Shown here one piece after another: positions 8,233 through 14,543 of a stretch of DNA of 22,325 nt (within the stretch, counting starts at the first letter, position 1; each line of letters starts with the position of its first letter). A model generated the notes under the pieces. It worked only from the letters and a program-made list of their open reading frames with translations. It was not told the origin of the DNA and did not search any database. The DNA lies in the NCBI GenBank assembly GCA_007130355.1, contig SLSQ01000171.1, positions 1 through 22,325 of the forward strand. Reading direction: 5' to 3'. The stretch is from Trueperaceae bacterium. Lineage in GTDB: Bacteria > Deinococcota > Deinococci > Deinococcales > Trueperaceae. The position numbers and the translations under genes were made by a program.

Positions 8233-8254
8233 CCCTTCCCTGGTGACGGAAGGG
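8233..8254 (+). promoter_or_regulatory. Shine-Dalgarno-sequestering hairpin of the TPP riboswitch
   Basis: CCCTTCC (8233-8239) pairs perfectly with GGAAGGG (8248-8254) around an 8-base loop, and GGAAGGG is the ribosome-binding site 7 bases before the thiB ATG. No T-tract follows, so the expression platform should act on translation. The aptamer's own GGAAG (8214-8218) can pair with the same CTTCC (8235-8239), giving a plausible anti-sequestering helix when TPP is absent. Confidence 0.7.
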
Positions 8255-8261
8255 ATGCCCC

Positions 8262-9362
8262 ATGAACCGAACCGACCTCCGTACCGCGTCCGTCCGGCGC
8301 TCCATCGCCGCGATCGCCGTCGCGCTCGCCGGCTGGCTCGGCGCCGCCTCGGCGCAGACCGCCAGCCTGGCGACGCACGACTCGTTCGCGCTGCCCGAGG
8401 CGTTGTTCGAACGCCTGCACGAAGAGACCGGCGTGCGGGTCCAGATCCTCTCGGCCGGCGACGCCGGCGAGATGGTGAACCGTGCCCTGCTGATCCGGCC
8501 CCGACCGCTGGCCGACGCCATGTTCGGGATCGACGACGCGCTGATCGCCCGCGAGGGCGCTGCGGAGCTGTTCGAACCGCTGTCCCTGGACGAGCTCGGG
8601 CTGCGCGACGTCGTGCCCGAGGAGTTCCGGCTCGCGGACGCTCCGGTCGTGCCCGTCACCGTCGGCTACGTCGCGTTCAACCTGGACCGCGACGGACTCG
8701 CCGAGCGCGGCCTGCCGCGCCCCCACGACCTGACCGACCTCGTGACGTCCGAGCTGCACGGCGCCACCGTGGTCCCCGACCCGGCCACGAGCAGCCCCGG
8801 GCTCGCCTTCCTGCTCGCGACGGTCGCGCGCTTCGGCGAGGGGGGCGCGTACGACTGGCTCGACTACTGGGCCGACCTTCGCGACGCCGACGTGCGCGTG
8901 GTGTCCGGGTGGACCGAGGCGTACTACACCTGGTTCAGCCGCTACGGTGGCGACCGGCCGATCGTGCTCTCCTACCTGACCAGCCCCGCCGCCGAGGTGA
9001 TCTTCGCCGAGGAGGACCTGGACGAATCCCCGACCGAAAACCTGCTGTGCGACCGCTGCGTCTGGCGGCAGATCGAGGCGGCCGGCGTGCTGCGCGGCGC
9101 ACGGGACGCGGAGGCGGCGCGCACGGCGGTGGCGTTCCTGCTCTCGCCGGAGGTGCAGGAGGCCGTGCCGGACGCGATGTTCGTGCACCCGGTCCGGAGC
9201 GACGTCCCGCTGCCGGAGGCGTTCGCCCGCCATGCGCCCACGCCGGACGCCGCGCAGGTGGCCACGCTACCGGGGGAACGGATCGAAGCGAACCAGGCGC
9301 GCTGGTTGGATCAGTGGACGCGGGTGGTGCGGCAGGGCAGGTCGCCGGACGAGGTCCGTTGA
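8262..9362 (+). CDS. thiB: Thiamine ABC transporter, periplasmic substrate-binding protein
   Basis: A 366-residue secreted solute-binding protein. A Sec signal peptide covers residues 1-31: basic NRTDLRTASVRR, a hydrophobic IAAIAVALAGWLGA core, and probable cleavage after ASA before QT. The mature part follows the ThiB/iron-type binding fold, with a first lobe starting LATHDSFALPEALFERLHEETG, the hinge segment VPDPATSSPGLAFLL, and GWTEAYYTWFSRYGGDRPIVLSYLTSPA, which resembles the thiamine-contacting region. CDRC near residue 263 may form a disulphide. The upstream TPP riboswitch fixes the substrate as thiamine or a phosphate ester. Its partners thiP and thiQ are 1.4 kb downstream, separated by a minus-strand kinase gene. 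Confidence 0.92.
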   Translation: MNRTDLRTASVRRSIAAIAVALAGWLGAASAQTASLATHDSFALPEALFERLHEETGVRVQILSAGDAGEMVNRALLIRPRPLADAMFGIDDALIAREGAAELFEPLSLDELGLRDVVPEEFRLADAPVVPVTVGYVAFNLDRDGLAERGLPRPHDLTDLVTSELHGATVVPDPATSSPGLAFLLATVARFGEGGAYDWLDYWADLRDADVRVVSGWTEAYYTWFSRYGGDRPIVLSYLTSPAAEVIFAEEDLDESPTENLLCDRCVWRQIEAAGVLRGARDAEAARTAVAFLLSPEVQEAVPDAMFVHPVRSDVPLPEAFARHAPTPDAAQVATLPGERIEANQARWLDQWTRVVRQGRSPDEVR

Positions 9363-9379
9363 CGACCGGGGACCGGTCG
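9363..9379. terminator. Palindrome between convergent thiB and the small minus-strand ORF
   Basis: CGACCGG/CCGGTCG, 7 bp with a GGA loop, begins right after the thiB stop and ends one base before the stop of the convergent small ORF. There is no T-tract. Its position matches the palindromes at the other two convergent junctions in this window, which suggests a two-way transcription end. Confidence 0.5.
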
Positions 9380-9380
9380 T

Positions 9381-9536
9381 TCAGCGCCCGTCGCGCGGGG
9401 GCTCGTCGCCGCGGCGGGCCCAACGGGCCAGGGTATCGACCTCGGCGCGGACGCGCTGACGCACCGGTCGTTCGCGGCGTACGCCGACGAACCGCAACAG
9501 GCGGTGGAGCAGGCGGGGGCGGTCGGGTCTCGTCAT
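9381..9536 (-). CDS. Small basic hypothetical protein (51 aa)
   Basis: I do not recognise this protein. It begins MTRPDRPRLLHRLLRFVGV and is strongly basic and Arg-rich, with a short amphipathic N-terminal helix and no transmembrane segment. Support is indirect. G or C occupies about 44 of 51 third codon positions. It follows the lipid kinase on the same strand after 86 bases, and its stop abuts the palindrome that ends the convergent thiB. No Shine-Dalgarno or -10 box is evident before its ATG, so it may be cotranscribed with the kinase. It could also be a chance ORF in GC-rich DNA. Confidence 0.4.
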   Translation of the reverse strand: MTRPDRPRLLHRLLRFVGVRRERPVRQRVRAEVDTLARWARRGDEPPRDGR

Positions 9537-9622
9537 CGCGCCGGTGGTTCTACCCCGGATCGCCGGGCCGCGTCGCGACCCTGGACGACGTACCTGAACC
9601 GACGACGTCCTGGACGCCGTTC

Positions 9623-10642
9623 CTACCGGTCGACCCGGTCCTCGCCGGGCGCGTACCGGGCGGCGGCGAGCACCTGCAGCGCCGCAGGGCGCACCCGCAC
9701 CGTCAGGGGCGTGGTCCCGACCACCTCGCCGTCGACGTGGACGGTGAGCGGGGGCCGTGCGTCGACGTGCACCCGGCTCGCCGGGGCGAAGTAGCGCCGG
9801 CTCCCCTCCCGCGTCGCCATGCGCACCACGCTCGCGAGGCCCTCGACGAACCCGGTCGCGTGCAGCACCGCCACGTCCGCCCGGCCGTCGTGCGGATCGG
9901 CGTCCGGTCCGACCGCCACGCCGGCCAGCTCCAGCCGGCCGCCGTTGAAGATGGTGACGGTGTGGGCGGCGACGCCGTGGCTCTCTCCGTCGATCGTCAA
10001 GCGCACCCGGTGCGCCCGCAAGCGCACCAGGTTGCGGAGCCCCGCCGCGACGTAGGCGAGGAAGCCGAACCGCGCCTTGGCGCTCCGGTCGGCGTCCCGG
10101 TTCAGGTCGGCGTCGAGGCCGGCGCCCACGAACAGCAGCGCCACCGTTTCGTGCGCCCCGCCGTCGTCGCCGAGGCAGGTGACGTCCAGCACGTCCAGCG
10201 GGACCGCACGCCCCGCGACCAGGGTGCGGAAGGCGCGCCCGGGATCGAGAGGGACGCGCAGCACGCGCGCCAATCCGTTCCCGGTGCCGAGCGGCACGAT
10301 CCCGAGCGGCAGACCGGATCCGGCCGCCAGGAGCCCGCGCGCGGCCGCGCCGGCCGTGCCGTCCCCGCCCGCGACCACCAGCGCCCGGAAGCCTTCGCGT
10401 TCGGCCGACTCGGCCCAGCGGAGCGGATCATCGCCGTCGCGACTGCGGACGACCTCGATCTCGAGTCCTTCCTCCCGAGCCACCCTCCGGATCGCGCGTT
10501 CCGCGGCGTCCGCCTTGCCCCGTCCGGAGGCCGGGTTCACGATCACGCGCCACGGCCCGCGCAGCTTCCCGGGTTCGGAGAAACCCGGCGGAGGCGGAAC
10601 CGATCGGAGCGGCGTGGCGCCGTCGGGCGCGCTGTCGTGCAT
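9623..10642 (-). CDS. Diacylglycerol/lipid kinase family protein (DAGK catalytic domain)
   Basis: A 339-residue soluble lipid kinase of the DgkB/YegS type that phosphorylates diacylglycerol or a related lipid with ATP at the membrane. An N-terminal nucleotide-binding domain carries NPASG (36-40), GGDGT (92-96) and PLGTGNGLAR (117-126). The C-terminal beta-sandwich carries FVGAGLDADL and, near residue 302, the DGE segment (HVDGEVVGTTPL). The start MHDSAPDG was chosen because its ATG lies 7 bases after a TACGAT -10 box. A longer GTG start at 10693 would place that promoter inside the gene. It is transcribed against the thiamine genes and splits thiB from thiPQ. Nothing links it to thiamine. Confidence 0.9.
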   Translation of the reverse strand: MHDSAPDGATPLRSVPPPPGFSEPGKLRGPWRVIVNPASGRGKADAAERAIRRVAREEGLEIEVVRSRDGDDPLRWAESAEREGFRALVVAGGDGTAGAAARGLLAAGSGLPLGIVPLGTGNGLARVLRVPLDPGRAFRTLVAGRAVPLDVLDVTCLGDDGGAHETVALLFVGAGLDADLNRDADRSAKARFGFLAYVAAGLRNLVRLRAHRVRLTIDGESHGVAAHTVTIFNGGRLELAGVAVGPDADPHDGRADVAVLHATGFVEGLASVVRMATREGSRRYFAPASRVHVDARPPLTVHVDGEVVGTTPLTVRVRPAALQVLAAARYAPGEDRVDR

Positions 10643-10649
10643 CGCGCGC

Positions 10650-10655
10650 ATCGTA
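10650..10655 (-). promoter_or_regulatory. -10 box for leaderless lipid-kinase transcript
   Basis: Minus strand TACGAT followed by 7 bases and the ATG at 10642, without a Shine-Dalgarno. It lies in the 80-base divergent gap before thiP. No -35 is clear, and I see no matching promoter for thiP on the plus strand. Confidence 0.6.
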
Positions 10656-10722
10656 GCAACGCGACCCGCGCCCGAGCGGCCGATGCGTCGCACGTCGTGA
10701 CCGGACCGGGCTGACCGCCGCC

Positions 10723-12306
10723 GTGCCGCGCCCCTCCCCCGCCACCGTGTCGGCCGTCCTGGCCGGCGCCTTCCTGGCGCTGGCGCTGGGCGTACCGCTC
10801 GGCGCCGTCGTGGCGCGCGGCCTGGCCGACGGTCCCGGACCCGCCCTGCTGCGGGTCGTGACCGACCCGCACCTCCAGGAGACGCTGCTGCGGACCCTGC
10901 TCCAGGCGTTCCTGTCGACCGTGCTCACGGTGGCGGTGGGCCTGCCCGCCGCGCTCGCCTTCGCCCGCTGGTCGTTCCCCGGCAAGCGCTTGGCGCGCGC
11001 CGCCTTCACGATCCCGTTCGTGATGCCGTCGGTGGTGGCGGGGGCGGGCTTCCTGGCGCTGGCCGGACCGCGCGGGCTGGCGCCGTTCGACGCGACCGAC
11101 ACGCTCGCGCTGGTGCTGGCGGCGCACGTGTTCTACAACGTCGCGATCGTGGTGCGCATGGTCGGCGGCTTCCTCGAGTCCGCGGCGCCCCGGCTGAGGG
11201 ACGCCGCGGCCACCCTCGGGGCCACGCCGCTGCGGACGGTCCGGCGGGTCACCCTGCCGCTGGCGGCGCCGATGATCGCGGCGTCGGCGGCGCTCGTGTT
11301 CATCTTCTGCTTCACCTCGTTCGGGGTGATCGTGATCGTGGCACCGGGTGGAGGCTGGGACACGCTGGAGGTCGAGATCTGGCGCGTGGTGGGGCGGCTC
11401 CTGCGGCTGGACGTCGCGGCCGGACTGGCGCTCGTGCAGCTGACGGTCGCGATGCTCGCGGCCGGGATCTACACCCGCCTGCAGGCCCGGGCGGCGGTCC
11501 CGGCGTCGGGTCCGGTGCGCGCCCCGCCGCCCGGCCGGACCGGACGATGGGTGCTGCTCGCGACGCTGCTGCCGCCGGCGCTCCTGGCGATCGCGCCCCT
11601 CGCGGCGCTCCTGGTCCGCGCCTTCGTCGGGGCGGACGGAAGCCCGTCCCTCGCCGGGTTCCGCACCGCCTTCGCGCCGACCGGCCTGCTGGGGGTCGCC
11701 TCCGGGTGGGACGCGACCTGGAACTCGCTCCGCTTCGCCGCCGCGAGCGGCGCCGTCGCGACCGTCGCCGGAGTGACGTTCGCCTACGCGGTTGTCCGGG
11801 GCGGGCACCGCTGGCTGGACCGGGCCAGCCTCGCGCCGCTGGCGGTCAGCGCGGTGACGCTCGGCCTCGGGGTGCTGCTGGCGTGGCCGCTCCTGGCCGG
11901 CTCGTTCTGGGGACTCGCGGCGGCGCACGCGCTGATCGGCACGCCGTTCGTGGCCCGCGCGGTGCTGCCCTCCCTCCGGGCGATCCCGGCCTCGCGCTCG
12001 GCCGCGGCGGCGGCGGCGGGCGCCGGGCCGTGGCGGCGGCTGCTGCGGGTCGACCTTCCGGCGCTCGGCCCGTCGCTGGCGGCCGGCAGCGGGTTCGCGG
12101 TGGCGGTCTCGCTCGGCGAGTTCGGGGCGGCGTTGGTCCTGACCCGGCCGGAGCTGGCCACCCTGCCGGTCGCGATCCACCAACGCCTGGGGCGGCCCGG
12201 CGCCGAGTCGTACGCTGCGGCGTTGGCGCTGGCGGTGGTGCTGATGGTCGTGACGGCGGCGCTGATGGCGCTCGTCGACCGCCTGTCCGGACGGGGCGAG
12301 CTGTGA
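10723..12306 (+). CDS. thiP: Thiamine ABC transporter permease (fused two-domain)
   Basis: A 527-residue inner-membrane protein with two tandem binding-protein-dependent permease domains, like E. coli ThiP (536). Each half has about six hydrophobic helices and an EAA-type cytoplasmic loop that docks with the ATPase. The first loop is LRDAAATLGATPLRTVRRVTLP, at about 161-182. The second is SAAAAAAGAGPWRRLLRVDLP, at about 427-447, where the canonical EAA is degenerate. The same fold serves iron and polyamine importers, so the thiamine assignment rests on thiB with its TPP riboswitch and on the downstream pyrophosphokinase. The GTG start has no strong Shine-Dalgarno and no visible promoter. An upstream RNA from thiB would have to cross the antisense kinase gene. 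Confidence 0.85.
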   Translation: MPRPSPATVSAVLAGAFLALALGVPLGAVVARGLADGPGPALLRVVTDPHLQETLLRTLLQAFLSTVLTVAVGLPAALAFARWSFPGKRLARAAFTIPFVMPSVVAGAGFLALAGPRGLAPFDATDTLALVLAAHVFYNVAIVVRMVGGFLESAAPRLRDAAATLGATPLRTVRRVTLPLAAPMIAASAALVFIFCFTSFGVIVIVAPGGGWDTLEVEIWRVVGRLLRLDVAAGLALVQLTVAMLAAGIYTRLQARAAVPASGPVRAPPPGRTGRWVLLATLLPPALLAIAPLAALLVRAFVGADGSPSLAGFRTAFAPTGLLGVASGWDATWNSLRFAAASGAVATVAGVTFAYAVVRGGHRWLDRASLAPLAVSAVTLGLGVLLAWPLLAGSFWGLAAAHALIGTPFVARAVLPSLRAIPASRSAAAAAAGAGPWRRLLRVDLPALGPSLAAGSGFAVAVSLGEFGAALVLTRPELATLPVAIHQRLGRPGAESYAAALALAVVLMVVTAALMALVDRLSGRGEL

Positions 12307-12362
12307 CCGTGCGAGACGCGCCGGTGGGGGACGCGACGGAGCACGGCGCGACGAGGCGGGAC

Positions 12363-12403
12363 GCGCCGGGGCGAGGTGCGCCGGGGCGAGGTGCGCCGGG
12401 GCG
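12363..12403 (+). repeat. 15-bp tandem direct repeat before thiQ
   Basis: GCGCCGGGGCGAGGT occurs twice in tandem (12363-12377, 12378-12392), and the first 11 bases occur a third time (12393-12403). The unit is five codons (APGRG) in the thiQ frame, so copy-number change would not shift the frame if this stretch is translated. Confidence 0.8.
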
Positions 12404-12430
12404 GACGATCGCACCCGACGCCGCGCGCGG

Positions 12431-12436
12431 TAGCAT
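12431..12436 (+). promoter_or_regulatory. Internal -10 box for leaderless thiQ transcript
   Basis: TAGCAT is followed by 7 bases and the GTG at 12444 that begins the conserved ABC domain. This is the same geometry as the pta, kinase and leader-peptide starts. It would let thiQ and the pyrophosphokinase be transcribed apart from thiP. Confidence 0.5.
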
Positions 12437-12443
12437 TCCGGAC

Positions 12444-13433
12444 GTGGCCCTCGAGCTGACCGGCGTCGCGCGACGGTACGGCGACGTACGCGCCGTCGAC
12501 GGCGTCGACCTGACCGTGCCGGACGGACGCACCGTCGCCCTGCTGGGTCCCTCCGGCTGCGGCAAGTCGACGCTGCTGCGCCTGGTGGCGGGGCTCGAAC
12601 CGCCCGACGCCGGCCGCATCGCGCTGGACGGCCGCGACCTGGCCGGCGTCCCGCCGCAGGACCGGAACGTCGGCATGGTGTTCCAGGACTACGCCCTCTT
12701 CCCCCACCTGTCGGTCGCCGACAACGTCGCCTTCGGGCTGGTCGAGCGGCGCTGGAGCACGGAACGACGTCGTGCGCGGGTCGCCGAGCTGGTCGAGCGC
12801 ATGGGCCTGACCGGCACCGAGGGGCGCCGGCCGCACGAACTCTCCGGCGGTCAACAGCAGCGGGTCGCCCTGGCGCGGGCGTTGGCGCCGCGCCCGTCGC
12901 TGCTGCTGCTCGACGAGCCGCTCTCGAACCTCGACCGCACCCTGCGCGACGACCTGACGCGCGACCTGGCGCGCCTGCTCTCCGGCCTGGAGGTGCGCGC
13001 GATCCACGTCACCCACGACCAGGACGAGGCGTTCCGGCTCGCCGACCGAGTGGCGCTGATGCGGGAGGGCCGGATCGTGCAGGAGGGCACGCCGGACCGG
13101 GTGGTCGAGGAGCCGCGCGACGCCTGGGCCGTCCGCTTCCTGGGCCTGCGCGAGCTGGTGCCGCCCACGGCGGCCCGCGCCCTCGGCTTCGACGGTCCGG
13201 TGCTGCTGCGGACCGAACGGTTCGTGCCCGCGGTGGACGGTCAGCCGTTCGAGGTACGCGAGGCGGTCCGGATCGGTCCGGAGTTCGAGCTGACCCTGTT
13301 CGCGCCGGCGTGGGGCTTCGACCTGCGCTGGCGCGTCCGCCCCCGCGAACTGGGGCACGACCCGCGGGTCGGCGACGTGCTGCACCTGGCGGTACCGGAC
13401 GCGGCCTGGACGCCGCTCGGGGTTCCGGCGTGA
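12444..13433 (+). CDS. thiQ: Thiamine ABC transporter ATP-binding protein
   Basis: A 329-residue cytoplasmic ABC ATPase that powers ThiP. It has Walker A GPSGCGKST (35-43), Q-loop Q81, signature LSGGQQQR (133-140), Walker B LLLLDEP (153-159) and H-loop H191 in THDQDEA. A TOBE-like regulatory domain of about 85 residues follows (about 245-329), which the shorter E. coli ThiQ (232) lacks. This makes it closer in length to iron or polyamine ATPases. The GTG at 12444 was chosen for its fit to the domain start and its -10 box. An alternative GTG at 12303 overlaps the thiP stop as GTGA and would add 47 low-complexity residues. Its own stop overlaps the pyrophosphokinase start as GTGA. Confidence 0.88.
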   Translation: MALELTGVARRYGDVRAVDGVDLTVPDGRTVALLGPSGCGKSTLLRLVAGLEPPDAGRIALDGRDLAGVPPQDRNVGMVFQDYALFPHLSVADNVAFGLVERRWSTERRRARVAELVERMGLTGTEGRRPHELSGGQQQRVALARALAPRPSLLLLDEPLSNLDRTLRDDLTRDLARLLSGLEVRAIHVTHDQDEAFRLADRVALMREGRIVQEGTPDRVVEEPRDAWAVRFLGLRELVPPTAARALGFDGPVLLRTERFVPAVDGQPFEVREAVRIGPEFELTLFAPAWGFDLRWRVRPRELGHDPRVGDVLHLAVPDAAWTPLGVPA

Positions 13434-14491
13434 CCGGCCCGCTGCGGCCCCGCGCGCTGGTCCTCGCGGGCGGCGACCTGCACCTCGACGCCGCGCTGCG
13501 GGCCGAGGTCGCGTCGGGGCGACCGGTGATCGCGGCCGACGGCGGCCTGCGGCACGCTCGCACCCTGGGCGTGCGGCCCGACCTGCTGGTCGGCGACCTG
13601 GACAGCGTGACGGAGCGCGACCGCGCCGCCTGGCCCGATCTCGAGGTCGAGCGGCACCCGCCGGACAAGGACGCGCTCGACCTCGAACTCGCCCTCGGCG
13701 CCGCCGTTCGGCTCGGAGCGAGCGGCGCCGACGTGGTCGGCGCGTTCGGAGGCCGCTTGGACCAGACGATCGCCGCCGTCGGCATCGCCGTGCGCTTCGC
13801 CCGCGCCGGCCTGGACGTGGCGCTGATCGACGCCCGGCACCGGGTGCGGCCGCTGCTGGCCGGCCGCGACGGTCCGGACGCTCCGTACCACGGCCGCCTC
13901 CCGTCCGGCACCGTGTTCAGCCTGATTCCGGTGGACGGCCCGGCCCGCGTCGACGTGACGGGTGCGGCCTTCCCCGTGTCGGACGGCGTCCTGCCCCCCG
14001 GTCGGGGTCTCGGCCTCTCGAACCGCGCCCAGGACGGCCCGATCGTGGCCGTCCGCGACGGTACGGTCCTCTTCGTCGTCGAGCGGGCCGAAGACGCCCC
14101 GGACGCCGACCGGCCGGCCGACGCGCTCTGGGGCGAGGACGCCGAACGGATCCGCCGCGGCCTTCGGGCGACCGACCCGGAGCTGGCGGCGTGGGTCGAG
14201 GAGGTCGCCTACGAGCGGGTGTTCGCGCGCCCGGGGCTGGACCACCGCACCCGGTCGCTGCTCGCGATCGCGCAGCTCACGCAGCAGGGCGACGTGCCCG
14301 CGATCCGGACGCACGTCCGGGCCCTGATCCGTTCGGGCGGAACGCTGGAGGAGGCGCGCGAAGCGATCCTCCACGCGGTCCCGTTCGTCGGCTTCCCGCG
14401 CGCGATCGCGGCGATGGGCGCCTGGGCGGCCGAGCGGGACCGCGCCGGCGCCCCACCGAAGCGGGACGCCGGGTCCGACGACGAAGCGTGA
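13430..14491 (+). CDS. thiN: Thiamine pyrophosphokinase fused to a carboxymuconolactone decarboxylase-like domain
   Basis: A 353-residue cytoplasmic protein. Residues 1 to about 220 are thiamine pyrophosphokinase (thiamine + ATP to TPP + AMP): ADGG (36-39), GDLDSV (55-60), DKDALDLELAL (79-89), GGRLDQT (106-112) and GLSNRA near 205. The usual GGRxDH histidine is Gln here. The kinase part ends in GTVLFVVE. After a short acidic linker, about 230-340 match the PcaC-like carboxymuconolactone decarboxylase fold, with ARPGLDHRTRSLLAIAQL, RTHVRALIRSGGTLEEAREAILHAVPFVGFP. No cysteine is present in that domain, so AhpD-type CxxC chemistry is excluded. No in-frame ATG, GTG or TTG lies in the linker, so it is a true fusion. 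The GTG start overlaps the thiQ stop (GTGA). Confidence 0.88.
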   Translation: MTGPLRPRALVLAGGDLHLDAALRAEVASGRPVIAADGGLRHARTLGVRPDLLVGDLDSVTERDRAAWPDLEVERHPPDKDALDLELALGAAVRLGASGADVVGAFGGRLDQTIAAVGIAVRFARAGLDVALIDARHRVRPLLAGRDGPDAPYHGRLPSGTVFSLIPVDGPARVDVTGAAFPVSDGVLPPGRGLGLSNRAQDGPIVAVRDGTVLFVVERAEDAPDADRPADALWGEDAERIRRGLRATDPELAAWVEEVAYERVFARPGLDHRTRSLLAIAQLTQQGDVPAIRTHVRALIRSGGTLEEAREAILHAVPFVGFPRAIAAMGAWAAERDRAGAPPKRDAGSDDEA

Positions 14492-14521
14492 CCCGATGCG
14501 CCGCGCGTGCGGCGCATCGGG
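14492..14521. terminator. Palindrome between convergent pyrophosphokinase and S8 protease genes
   Basis: CCCGATGCGCCG/CGGCGCATCGGG is a perfect 12-bp stem with a 6-base loop. It starts immediately after the pyrophosphokinase stop and lies 22 bases before the stop of the convergent protease. It has no T-tract and works in both orientations. Confidence 0.65.
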
Positions 14522-14543
14522 GCCGTGCGACCGAAGCGCGCCC

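Noticed and set aside
9597..12414. Long open frames overlapping the lipid kinase and thiP on the opposite strands.
   Set aside because: The translations are Arg/Gly/Ala-rich without motifs, while the kinase and permease frames carry full family signatures.
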